A stretch of DNA of 64,000 bases from JAGORM01 sp964406795 (lineage in GTDB: Bacteria; Patescibacteriota; Microgenomatia; Levybacterales; GWA1-39-11), in contig CAYOTA010000001.1 in the NCBI GenBank assembly GCA_964406795.1, positions 1 through 64,000 of the forward strand, written 5' to 3'. Positions 1-8,489 of this stretch are shown piece by piece. The notes under the pieces were generated by a model. The model made no database searches. It was not told the DNA's origin and saw nothing but the letters and a program-made list of their open reading frames with translations. Positions within the stretch are counted from its first letter, which is position 1, and each line of letters opens with the position of its first letter. Both the position numbers and the translations under genes were made by a program.

Positions 1-180
1 CATACTTCTAATTTGAAAGCCTATTTCAGGTATTCCAAAAAGATAAATATATAATCCGTAAAACACAGAAATTATTGGTGAGTGATTTTTTTTCTTTGTT
101 GCCTTTTTATAAGATGAGCTCATCTCGCCGAAAGAGGATAATAATATCTGAGACTCATTAGAATATTCGCTTCCAAACAT
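1..180 (-). CDS. Partial CDS, possible SAM-dependent methyltransferase N-terminus
   Basis: An ATG at 180 opens a frame of 60 codons that runs off the left edge of the window, so only the N-terminus is visible. The first 35 residues are polar and rich in Ser and Lys. The visible end reads LFGIPEIGFQIRSM, a hydrophobic-then-charged stretch I associate with the start of class I methyltransferases in surface-glycan loci. The SAM-binding motifs would lie outside the window, so this is a weak inference. It follows the GT39-like gene by 23 bp on the same strand and would be the last visible gene of that transcription unit. Confidence 0.4.
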   Translation of the reverse strand, partial: MFGSEYSNESQILLSSFGEMSSSYKKATKKKNHSPIISVFYGLYIYLFGIPEIGFQIRSM

Positions 181-203
181 AATTTTTCAATTATACACAA
201 GAA

Positions 204-1517
204 CTACTGCTCATTATAGAGGAAAACCGCCCAAACATTCATTACTATATATATAAAAACCCAAGTATAACTAATAATTTCTATTAGTTTAGTGTTAGAT
301 TTGAATCTAGGAATATAAGGTACTAATATTAGAAACCAAGAAATAATGGATATTCTAAAGATATAATATGAAAATCCAAATACAACTTCCCAAGTGTTTG
401 CAAATAAACTAGTACCTATAACAACTAAAAAGAAAAATGTAAGCAGCATATTCTTAATGAAGTACTCTTTTATAAAAAGCGCAATCGACATAACAAGAAA
501 AGGATAAAACGGATATCTATACCACCCATGCCCCGCTTCATCAGGAATACCGGCAAGAAAAATAAGGAAATATCCCACAATTGGCGCGACAATAAATATA
601 TTTTTTTTAAGATCTTGAGCTAAGAGCAGAATAAACGCAAACCATCCAAACACAATCCAACCGTCGGTGTAGTGCCTGTCAACCAGAAAAGGTTTTTGGA
701 AAAGTGCAAAGATTGAGTTATAAGTTATATCATACCTATTTGCTTGAAGCTTCCAAAGATTAATGAATAAATTCCAGTCATAAAAATAACCGTATAATGC
801 GAATCCTACAAGTGCAAATATCGCAGTTAACATTAGAGCTAAAGCATCCTTGTATTTTTTATAAAACAACAAAATTCCGATAATAGAAATGCTTGCCGCA
901 ATCCAAGGAATTTTTGCAAGAATAAGTATTCCACAAATAACAATTGCTAAGTTTCTAAAAAGCTTTCTTTTTGTTGTTAGGTATTTTGAAGTAAATAGTA
1001 ATGCGAGAAGAAATGAGGGAATAAAAAAGTTTTCATTCTGAACAATGCGTGACCCAATAACAATAGTTGGAATCGTTGCATACAGCAAGCTTGCCAGTAG
1101 CCCAGTTTTATATCCGTATATATTTTTAGTCAACAAAAATACAAGAAGAATAGACAATAAGCCCAGGACTACTGCAAGTGGTCTGATTTTTTGTAGGCTC
1201 ACATCATACATACTATCTGCCCCATTCATCAAAGCAAAGAAACCCGCAACTATACCAAATACTGGCGGGTGCTCTAGAAATGGTGTTACAACACGAAAAG
1301 GTGTATTTTGAAATCTAATAAGCTTGTATTCTTCATACTGAGGATGCGGAGACCAGGAGGTTGGTACCCCTTTTTGAATAATATTTATACCCTGCCATGT
1401 CCAGGCGTACTCATCAAAAGTTGCACCAAACCTTGGCCATGTATATAAATTATGAACTCTCAGAAAAAAACCTAGAAGAAGAATGCCAAATAGTAGTGTT
1501 AGTAATTTTTTACTCAC
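204..1517 (-). CDS. GT39/ArnT-like polytopic glycosyltransferase
   Basis: A 437-residue integral membrane protein with about ten hydrophobic segments. The first extracytoplasmic loop carries an acidic pair (D35-E36 in ATFDEYAW), and an EHPP motif follows at 82-85. This is the layout of GT-C enzymes such as the PMT/ArnT family, which take a sugar from a polyprenyl-phosphate donor on the outer face of the membrane. The acidic pair is the expected catalytic or metal site. The C-terminus is nearly all membrane, with no soluble domain, so it is shorter than the 550-residue relatives elsewhere in the locus. It lies 4 bp after the GT4 gene. Donor and acceptor cannot be read from sequence. Confidence 0.75.
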   Translation of the reverse strand: MSKKLLTLLFGILLLGFFLRVHNLYTWPRFGATFDEYAWTWQGINIIQKGVPTSWSPHPQYEEYKLIRFQNTPFRVVTPFLEHPPVFGIVAGFFALMNGADSMYDVSLQKIRPLAVVLGLLSILLVFLLTKNIYGYKTGLLASLLYATIPTIVIGSRIVQNENFFIPSFLLALLFTSKYLTTKRKLFRNLAIVICGILILAKIPWIAASISIIGILLFYKKYKDALALMLTAIFALVGFALYGYFYDWNLFINLWKLQANRYDITYNSIFALFQKPFLVDRHYTDGWIVFGWFAFILLLAQDLKKNIFIVAPIVGYFLIFLAGIPDEAGHGWYRYPFYPFLVMSIALFIKEYFIKNMLLTFFFLVVIGTSLFANTWEVVFGFSYYIFRISIISWFLILVPYIPRFKSNTKLIEIISYTWVFIYIVMNVWAVFLYNEQ

Positions 1518-1521
1518 AGAA

Positions 1522-2625
1522 TTAATTCTTGCTCACTTTTTTCAGTATTGAAAATGACTCTATTGCAGCCTTATCCCAATCAAACGTTTTTGCCCATTTC
1601 TGTGCATTATTGCTTAATTTTTCGCGTAATTTTTTATTTTCTAATATCATACATATGTTGTTTATTAAATCTTCTTCCGTTTCACCTAGCAATCCAGTCT
1701 CTTTATTTTTTATAGACTCTGATAATCCAGCTACATTAAATGCCACTGCAGGAGTTCCAGCAAGGTTAGCTTCAATTATTGAAATCCCCCATCCTTCTCC
1801 AATGGACGGGTTTACAAACACCCAAGATCTAGAGAGCAAATAATTTTTTTCTCGTTCTGTTACAGGTCCTTCTATCTTAACTCTTTTTTTAATTGCACTT
1901 CTCATGGAAATATCCATAACGGAATTGCCCTCCGTCCCCCACCCTGCAATAAGTAGGTGTGCGTTCGGAACACGTTTGATTATTTCAGGCATAACTTTTA
2001 CCAACATATCGACTCTCTTATACTTTTTTATACGACCCAAATATAATATGGTAGGATTAGTAAACTTACTTTTTTTTACCTTTGATACACTACTGTTTAT
2101 TCCACAATATACAATTTCAATATTTTTCTTTTTAAATCCCAACTTGAGCAGATCGTGTTTTGTTGTTTGCGAAATTGCCATTATTTTTGTTGATCTATAA
2201 AAAAGTGGAAATAAAAATTTTTCTGAAAAATACCCAATGATATTCATGGGAAATGGAAGTTCTACAAAAAACTGCCTTCCATGAACATGATAGGTAACCG
2301 CCACCTTTGGCTTTCTGCTATAGAGGGGGGAGAAGAATGGCATACCGTTTTGTACATCTATAACTACGTCACAATTTTTCCTAAAACGCTTTATGTAATA
2401 TAAACATGCCCATGCATAGAGTGTAAACCTTGTGCCTTTTCTCACCACGCGAATTCCATCAATCACTTCTTCATCGGGTAATTTTTTGTAAATGTCTTGG
2501 CCGCAAAAAAATGTTACTGTGTGCCCCATGCGCATCCATCTTTTAGCAACCTCAAAAAGGTACACTTCGCTACCTCCAGCCCACTCATGCCTAATATCTC
2601 TCCAGTTTAATATTAATATTTTCAT
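1522..2625 (-). CDS. GT4 family glycosyltransferase
   Basis: A 367-residue GT-B fold enzyme expected to add a sugar from a nucleotide-sugar donor in the cytoplasm. The N-terminal acceptor domain has the glycine-rich GGSE loop at 17-20. The C-terminal donor domain starts near LGRIKKYKRVD (196-206). The donor-binding E-x7-E pair lies in GEGWGISIIEA (E277 and E285), which is diagnostic of GT4. There are no membrane segments. A good sigma70-type promoter lies in the 55 bp gap upstream, so this gene may begin its own sub-operon with the GT39-like gene. The specific sugar is unknown. Confidence 0.87.
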   Translation of the reverse strand: MKILILNWRDIRHEWAGGSEVYLFEVAKRWMRMGHTVTFFCGQDIYKKLPDEEVIDGIRVVRKGTRFTLYAWACLYYIKRFRKNCDVVIDVQNGMPFFSPLYSRKPKVAVTYHVHGRQFFVELPFPMNIIGYFSEKFLFPLFYRSTKIMAISQTTKHDLLKLGFKKKNIEIVYCGINSSVSKVKKSKFTNPTILYLGRIKKYKRVDMLVKVMPEIIKRVPNAHLLIAGWGTEGNSVMDISMRSAIKKRVKIEGPVTEREKNYLLSRSWVFVNPSIGEGWGISIIEANLAGTPAVAFNVAGLSESIKNKETGLLGETEEDLINNICMILENKKLREKLSNNAQKWAKTFDWDKAAIESFSILKKVSKN

Positions 2626-2655
2626 CTATCTCGTTTATAAATTCGTACGCACAAC

Positions 2656-2684
2656 ACTATATCAAATCTATTTTCTCAGATCAA
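2656..2684 (-). promoter_or_regulatory. Putative sigma70-type promoter before the GT4 gene
   Basis: On the minus strand a TTGATC -35 box (2684-2679) is followed after 17 bp by a TATAGT -10 box (2661-2656). The -35 box overlaps the stop codon of the upstream GT2 gene. The predicted start is about 25 nt ahead of the GT4 ATG at 2625. Confidence 0.45.
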
Positions 2685-3424
2685 TCTGTCTTTTTATAGT
2701 GGTTAAGAATTTTGATTCTATACCAAACAGCAATTGTATCCCACAGCATGTGCAGTGAAATTTTCCAAAAATTCTTAGAAGAAATACTGCCTTGTTTAAA
2801 ATTTAATTTTACTGGCGCTTCATAAATCCTAGTGAATCCAAAATTATAAGCTACAGCTAACACTTCAATGTCAAAGGCAAACTTTTTAACTAAAAGCTTT
2901 GGGAAAATTTTCTTTACCACTTTCCGTTTAAAAAGTTTAATTCCTACTTGACTGTCTCTTACTTTAAAGCCAAAAAGAATGCGAGTCAATGTCCTATATC
3001 CCCAGGATAAAATTCTTCTTGAAAATGGGTATTTTACATAGGAAACTGGATGAAGCTTACTTCCTACAATTATATCCGCTTTGTACCAATCCATATGCTG
3101 CAGCAACATCGCGATACCTTCTTTGGCAATATCCATTCCAGCATCTATAAATCCTATCACTTCTCCTTTTGCATGCCTCATCCCATATCTAACTGCATAC
3201 CCTTTTCCTTGATTCTCTTCATACCCTAAAAGCCTAAAGCCTTTACTTTTATTTTTTTTAAGAATTTTTGTAAGATTGGAAATTGACCCATCTGCAACAA
3301 GTATCAATTCATATTTAATCTTTAAATCATTTAATGCTACTTGAAGCATATGAATGTTTTTTACAATGGTTTTTTCCTGTTTATAGACCGGCACCACAAG
3401 TGAAAGATATATTTTATTTTGCAT
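2681..3424 (-). CDS. GT2 glycosyltransferase, dolichyl-phosphate-mannose-synthase type
   Basis: A 247-residue GT-A fold protein. The N-terminus has the GT2 start LSLVVPVYKQE, the nucleotide-binding VADGS motif at 43-47 and the NQGKG loop near 71-75. The usual DxD metal motif (DADLQ in DPM1 relatives) reads DAGMD at 94-98, so the second aspartate is Gly, with a further Asp two residues on. No transmembrane helix follows, which makes it the soluble DPM1 type. It probably makes a polyprenyl-phosphate monosaccharide for the GT-C enzymes around it. It sits between the flippase gene and the GT4 gene. Confidence 0.8.
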   Translation of the reverse strand: MQNKIYLSLVVPVYKQEKTIVKNIHMLQVALNDLKIKYELILVADGSISNLTKILKKNKSKGFRLLGYEENQGKGYAVRYGMRHAKGEVIGFIDAGMDIAKEGIAMLLQHMDWYKADIIVGSKLHPVSYVKYPFSRRILSWGYRTLTRILFGFKVRDSQVGIKLFKRKVVKKIFPKLLVKKFAFDIEVLAVAYNFGFTRIYEAPVKLNFKQGSISSKNFWKISLHMLWDTIAVWYRIKILNHYKKTD

Positions 3425-3431
3425 ATACTAC

Positions 3432-4685
3432 TTAGCTTCGCTTGTAGTATATACAAAGGAGAAATAAAAGTAAAAGAGAAGAGAAAATAAGCACATAGAT
3501 AAATTCCAGAATATTTGCATGAAATATATACAGTAGGAAGACGTAGACAGCTGCAACTAACCAGCTTACCTTATAAACTCCAACTTTTCCTACTGACAGA
3601 AAATAGTTAAATAGTAAAAAGCACAAAGAGAAAACCATGACATATACTGAATATAGCCCAAGATATAAGCTCAAAATATTGTATTCAGGGGACGGGAAAA
3701 ATATTTTTATAATAATTCCGGGAAATATAAAGTAAATCGATGTAAAGAAAAGGGAGCACATAAAAATTATGCTAGACGCCAAAATTAATGTACCCGCTGT
3801 ACTTTCTTTTTTCTCCTTTTTCTGAGCAATGAGTGGAAAAAAAGCAAAGTAGATAGGCGCCGTAATATAAAATATTGCCTTACCCATGACTGAAAGCGCA
3901 GCATACTGTCCAGCCTGAATGCTATCCAAAAAATGCCGCGCAAATATTACATCCGTTCCTTGTAAAATAGTTATAGCAGCTGATGCAAATAAAAATGGAC
4001 CTGAAATTTTTTTAAACTCTTGTAAAAATTTTACATTTTCCTCTTTATGCGTATTTATTTTGTATGATTTTAAAACATATACATAAGACAAAATATATGG
4101 AACAGCAAAGGCGATTAAAAGAGCAATGGCTCCTCCCATAACTCCAGCTCCTAAACTAACCAATATAAATCCAAATAGTACTTTTGACGATGCTCCCAAA
4201 ATATTAATACATGAAACAAGAAAAAACTTTAGGTTACCCTGCAGTACACCTGCCGGCAATGAATACATTATGGAAAATATAACTGAAAATAGCATAACCG
4301 CAACTAAAAGCGGGCTATTAATATGCAAAAAGCTTGAAATAGGCAGAATTAAAACTAGAATAATAAAAAAGGAACACAGACTTATTAACCCTGTTATTTT
4401 TGTTCCAGCCCACACTAGACTGGACAATCCGGTTTTATTACTTCCCGCTGAATACTTTGCCGAAAATTTTGCAAAAAGTGTGGTTAACGAAGACTGAAAA
4501 AGTGTCAAAAGAGTTACAAGCGCAACAAGTGAAATGAGAAGTCCGTACTCTGCAACAGGAAGTAGTCTTCCCATTGCAAGATTAAAAACATAATTTAATA
4601 TGTTAGCAATAAAAGAACCAACAAAAATGACACTTCCCCCAGAAACTAAAGGGTGGTTAATTAACCGTATAATATTTTTTTTCAT
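3432..4685 (-). CDS. Polysaccharide flippase, Wzx-like (MVF/PST superfamily)
   Basis: About 417 residues with 12 or more hydrophobic segments arranged as two bundles, as in oligosaccharide flippases of the MATE/MVF superfamily. The N-terminal pattern GSFIANILNYVFNLAMGRLL and a later YSLPAGVLQG segment match the PST family. Such proteins move lipid-linked oligosaccharides across the cytoplasmic membrane. I chose the ATG at 4685, 1 bp after the upstream stop codon; a longer version would need a TTG start at 4697. It precedes a GT2 gene and follows the PIG-V-like gene. A second flippase lies at 33.5 kb. Confidence 0.82.
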   Translation of the reverse strand: MKKNIIRLINHPLVSGGSVIFVGSFIANILNYVFNLAMGRLLPVAEYGLLISLVALVTLLTLFQSSLTTLFAKFSAKYSAGSNKTGLSSLVWAGTKITGLISLCSFFIILVLILPISSFLHINSPLLVAVMLFSVIFSIMYSLPAGVLQGNLKFFLVSCINILGASSKVLFGFILVSLGAGVMGGAIALLIAFAVPYILSYVYVLKSYKINTHKEENVKFLQEFKKISGPFLFASAAITILQGTDVIFARHFLDSIQAGQYAALSVMGKAIFYITAPIYFAFFPLIAQKKEKKESTAGTLILASSIIFMCSLFFTSIYFIFPGIIIKIFFPSPEYNILSLYLGLYSVYVMVFSLCFLLFNYFLSVGKVGVYKVSWLVAAVYVFLLYIFHANILEFIYVLIFSSLLLLFLLCIYYKRS

Positions 4686-4686
4686 G

Positions 4687-5811
4687 TTAGGAAACAAAAT
4701 ATCCTTGCAAAAAAAGAATTGCTAAGACTGCTTGAAGAATAAATCCACAAGTAATTATTGAAATTTTTGCTATCTTACTTTGTAACTGTCCTAAAAATAT
4801 AAAAATCACAAATGAGGCAAGAATATAGCGGGGAAGCGATGACAAGGTCCCAGATAGTGTGGGGAACATAAGGACCAAAAACGAAAATACTATATAACTT
4901 TTTCGTATTTTATTTTTGTATGCAAGAAACAGAATGATAATTCCTGCAATAAGCGAAATAATTTCGAGGAAAGAGACAAAAAAAGTCATACTCGTAAAAG
5001 GTACTGACAAAAATATTTTTATGTACCTATATATTACTTGCGGGAGTAAAATTATTTCCCCACCACTTCTTCCTGCACCAAATGCAGGCTGAATATGCAC
5101 AAATAGTAGCGGATCAGAGTATTTATACCATAAATATCCCATGTAAGTTATGAGACCTAGTGGTACAAAAATTAGCGGAGAAAAGTATGAAATAAAATTT
5201 CTAAGATTCATTTTTTTCTTATCTTCACGCAGTTGGGTATAAAATTCCAAGAATAACGCTGGTAAAAGAAATATTCCGACAACCCGAGTTCCAGAGGCAA
5301 ATGCTGCAACTATGGAGGCAGCTAACCTGTGTTTTCTCCGGGCACAGTAAAATGATACAAGAATAAGAAAAATGAATAAACTCTCAGTATAAATATTTGT
5401 TAAAAAAAATGAAGTAGGAAATGAAATAAATAGCAAAAGCACCCAAAAAGGGGATTTTTTAGCATTATCTATTATGAGTAACTTGTAAAAGGTTAACAGT
5501 AGAAAAAATAAGGCTAATACTGAAACAGCTGTTCCGGCAGCAGATGGATTAATAACAAAAATATTTGTAAAAGCCCAAATAGTGATTGGGTAGAGAGGGA
5601 AGAACGCTTGGTCAAGCCCCCTGTACCAGTATTGGGATATTGTAAGATAATACACCCCGTCAAAATTTGCTTGAGGTATAAACCCCAAATAACCTATTCT
5701 TTGTGGAAATACATATTTCAAGCTCTCAATGTAAATAAAATAAATTCTCCACAGACTTAATATTAAAATAATAAGTAATGGAACTTTATATTTTTTGAAG
5801 AACTTTCTCAT
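4687..5811 (-). CDS. PIG-V-like GT-C mannosyltransferase candidate
   Basis: A 374-residue polytopic protein with three landmarks of the PIG-V / GPI mannosyltransferase II fold (GT76-like). These are the first-loop acidic residue in NFDGVYYLT (D51), the QAFFPLYP block at 68-75, and YTESLF at 141-146 followed by SGTRVVGIF. Bacterial members of this family are thought to transfer mannose or other sugars from polyprenyl-phosphate donors on the outer face. It overlaps the upstream GT4 gene by 26 bp and leads directly into the flippase. It is distinct from the GT39-like paralogs elsewhere in the locus. Confidence 0.72.
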   Translation of the reverse strand: MRKFFKKYKVPLLIILILSLWRIYFIYIESLKYVFPQRIGYLGFIPQANFDGVYYLTISQYWYRGLDQAFFPLYPITIWAFTNIFVINPSAAGTAVSVLALFFLLLTFYKLLIIDNAKKSPFWVLLLFISFPTSFFLTNIYTESLFIFLILVSFYCARRKHRLAASIVAAFASGTRVVGIFLLPALFLEFYTQLREDKKKMNLRNFISYFSPLIFVPLGLITYMGYLWYKYSDPLLFVHIQPAFGAGRSGGEIILLPQVIYRYIKIFLSVPFTSMTFFVSFLEIISLIAGIIILFLAYKNKIRKSYIVFSFLVLMFPTLSGTLSSLPRYILASFVIFIFLGQLQSKIAKISIITCGFILQAVLAILFLQGYFVS

Positions 5812-6850
5812 ATACTTTTATTGTACTGTCAGAGGTTTTTTTCCATGAAAATTTTTCAGCCTGTGTAAGTCCCTTTTCAGAATACTCAGAATGAATTTTC
5901 TTATTACTGCTTAGAGTGTTAATGGCATGAGATATTTCTTTTACATTTAGAGGATCCACGTAGTACCCCGCTTCTCCTGCTACTTCTGGTATGCTCCCTG
6001 CCTGAGATGTAATTACGGGACATCCACATGCTGCTGCTTCTAAAATAGGCAAGCCAAAACCTTCATATAGTGATGGGAATACAAACACTTCCGCCATATT
6101 ATAAAGCTGCACTAGATCCATATCTGGGACATATCCTAAAATACGTATATCTTTGTGATCACTCGCAATCATTTGCACGTACAACAGGTCTTTGTTCCAA
6201 GGATGACTATCAACTTCGGTTTTACCAAGTGCTCCTCCAGCTAAGACAAGCGGAATATTAGAAAGAAAACAAGCATCTAGGATGTTTTTCAAGTTTTTAT
6301 TAGGTGTCGCGTCCCCTACATACAGAGCAAACTTTTCAGGTAATTGATACTTTTCTTGTAAAATTTTTCGATCTATATCTGATATTTTTATTTTTTTAAA
6401 ATGATTTGCGGCAGCTAAGTGAATAGGAAATACTTTTTCTGGTTTTATTCCCATGAGCCTTACTATATCTTTCTTAGAAGATTCGGAATCCGTAATTATT
6501 GCATCATAATTTCGTGCTAAATTCTTTTGGATAAAATACTTAATTGCTCCTTTAATTCCAATAGGAAACATTTTAGGAAATAGTAACGGTGTTAAGTCAT
6601 GAATTGTAATAACGCTTTTTTTTGTTTTTGTTAAGGGTAGAGAAAGAAAAAAAGGATCAAAATAAGGATAATGGATAATATCTATATGTTTACTAAGTTT
6701 TTCACCTTGAGTAAATAATTCGTACTTATTCTCAGGATGAAAGTCTCTTAAAGCCTCAATGAGATTTTTTGTATAAAAACCTGTTCCTCTTATTTTATGA
6801 GCAAGTTTGTGCGTTGAAACAAGTGGTGAATTATCTATTCCTATAACCAT
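5786..6850 (-). CDS. GT4 family glycosyltransferase (mannosyltransferase-like)
   Basis: A 354-residue soluble GT-B enzyme. It opens with IGIDNSPLV and a glycine-containing GTGFYTKNL loop (23-30). An IHDLTPLLFP motif at 83-92 is common in GT4 mannosyltransferases of O-antigen and exopolysaccharide pathways. The donor domain begins near YVGDATPNKNL (177-187) and holds the E-x7-E pair in YEGFGLPILEAAACG (E263 and E271). It overlaps the upstream PTPS-related gene by 20 bp and the downstream PIG-V-like gene by 26 bp, so translation is probably coupled. It should extend a lipid-linked glycan in the cytoplasm. Confidence 0.87.
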   Translation of the reverse strand: MVIGIDNSPLVSTHKLAHKIRGTGFYTKNLIEALRDFHPENKYELFTQGEKLSKHIDIIHYPYFDPFFLSLPLTKTKKSVITIHDLTPLLFPKMFPIGIKGAIKYFIQKNLARNYDAIITDSESSKKDIVRLMGIKPEKVFPIHLAAANHFKKIKISDIDRKILQEKYQLPEKFALYVGDATPNKNLKNILDACFLSNIPLVLAGGALGKTEVDSHPWNKDLLYVQMIASDHKDIRILGYVPDMDLVQLYNMAEVFVFPSLYEGFGLPILEAAACGCPVITSQAGSIPEVAGEAGYYVDPLNVKEISHAINTLSSNKKIHSEYSEKGLTQAEKFSWKKTSDSTIKVYEKVLQKI

Positions 6851-8489
6851 GGATTAATTGTATCACAGTACTTTTAAACAATACGTAGAGGACAAAAATA
6901 AAAGCGGCTGCCGTAATTAGCTTGGAAATCATTCTGACATATGTATCTTTAAATATAAGCTCCACATTTTTTTCATTTCCTTCCAGTAATACAGTTATTC
7001 TCCCTTCTTTTTCAAACATTTCGAGCTCTTTATTATTGCTGTAAGCCCTCCAGCCCGGGAAATACGCGGTATTAAAAGTAGCGGTTTGCACAGAGTTACT
7101 ATCAAGCGAGAATGATTTATAAGTTGGGGTATTTTTCAAAACACGAATCTCCCCGCTTCCGCTTAATTCTGCGGCATTTGTGGCGAGAACATTTTGCAGT
7201 GGCAACCACTTTGTATTAAAACCATTTCCAATGCTGTTTGTTGCATAAATAAAATTTGGATTTGTAGTGTAATATGAATCTGTTCTGGAAAGCATATAAG
7301 GAGGTTTTGCATACCCATACGTTGATGAAATCATGACCAACACTAAACCTATATACACTAGTCTATTTTTGAATATACCAGCAAGACTACCCGCAAGAAC
7401 AGCGCAGCAAAGAATAACAATACTTAATATTCTCCATGGAAACTGGAAGTAACCCATGGGTTTTATTAATTCCCAAATAAAACTAGAATATGAAGTTACA
7501 AGAAAACTTGATATAAAAACCCATAACAAGTAAAACAAAACGTATCTTTTTTCTTTTTTAATTCTTTTCATGAGAAATGCTAGTAACACAACTCCAATCA
7601 CCAATATATTTGCAAGTCCTATCTGAAATGACATTTGAGTTCCTGAACTTATACCAGAGTATCCAGATCCCCAGGATGGAATAAGTAGCTGGAATATTTC
7701 TGGAAAGTGATCTTGGTAATTAAACGTGTTAAGACCTACAACATACTGTTTTTCAATTATTGCAGGTATAACGAATATTGCAGATAATGCAAATGCAAGA
7801 AAGAAACTACCTGAAATATACATAATTATCTTTTTAGAAAACCCATTGGATACCAAATAAAATAATACATAGGATATGAGTAATGTGATTAACATAAGGG
7901 ATAGGATATTATGTGAAAATATAACTGCAGCAAGTGAAAGTGCAAAATAAGATAGGTTCTTAAGTGTCTGTTTTTGAAGCAAAACTTCTAATAAAATTAG
8001 CGTTAGTGGAAAAAATGCTAGTGCCCATACCTCCCCTACAGATCCCCTTACGTAAATGTCTAAAAAATGGTAAGGAGCATACGTATAAAATACAGATGTT
8101 AATAACCCGCCCCAGTTGCCAAAGTGACGTCTTCCTAGGTAAAAAGACGTAATACTACCTACTAAGGTTGCAAGAATTAGGTTTAGCTTGAAAGAGTCAA
8201 TAAATGATGCTCCAAAAAGACGGAATAAGCTTGCCATGTAATTTGGTAAAGGATACACATACGTGAAAAATGGCAGTCCATAACCATAATTAAAATGCTC
8301 TGCCCATACTGGGTACCAACTACCGTGTCTTAACGTGTTGTCAAATTCATAAAACCTAACCACATGATATTCACCGTCATGTGTAGGTGGTAGCCCATAC
8401 TGAAATAATGGCAACACGGAAACAAATGCCAAAAAGACTGAGATAATTAAATATTTATATTTTGTAAATAACCCCAAATTCATCTTCAT
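6831..8489 (-). CDS. PTPS-related GT-C-like membrane protein
   Basis: A 552-residue polytopic protein of the family annotated as 6-pyruvoyl-tetrahydropterin synthase-related membrane proteins (PF10131-like); that name reflects an old similarity and not an enzyme activity. The first loop has THDGE (H37-D38) where GT-C enzymes place the catalytic acid, followed by YGYGLPFFTYVYPLP at 68-82. A soluble beta-rich domain lies between the last two membrane segments (roughly 410-515) and contains FPGWRAY. A Met at residue 3 is an equally good start. One of four paralogs in the window. Confidence 0.75.
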   Translation of the reverse strand: MKMNLGLFTKYKYLIISVFLAFVSVLPLFQYGLPPTHDGEYHVVRFYEFDNTLRHGSWYPVWAEHFNYGYGLPFFTYVYPLPNYMASLFRLFGASFIDSFKLNLILATLVGSITSFYLGRRHFGNWGGLLTSVFYTYAPYHFLDIYVRGSVGEVWALAFFPLTLILLEVLLQKQTLKNLSYFALSLAAVIFSHNILSLMLITLLISYVLFYLVSNGFSKKIIMYISGSFFLAFALSAIFVIPAIIEKQYVVGLNTFNYQDHFPEIFQLLIPSWGSGYSGISSGTQMSFQIGLANILVIGVVLLAFLMKRIKKEKRYVLFYLLWVFISSFLVTSYSSFIWELIKPMGYFQFPWRILSIVILCCAVLAGSLAGIFKNRLVYIGLVLVMISSTYGYAKPPYMLSRTDSYYTTNPNFIYATNSIGNGFNTKWLPLQNVLATNAAELSGSGEIRVLKNTPTYKSFSLDSNSVQTATFNTAYFPGWRAYSNNKELEMFEKEGRITVLLEGNEKNVELIFKDTYVRMISKLITAAAFIFVLYVLFKSTVIQLIHGYRNR

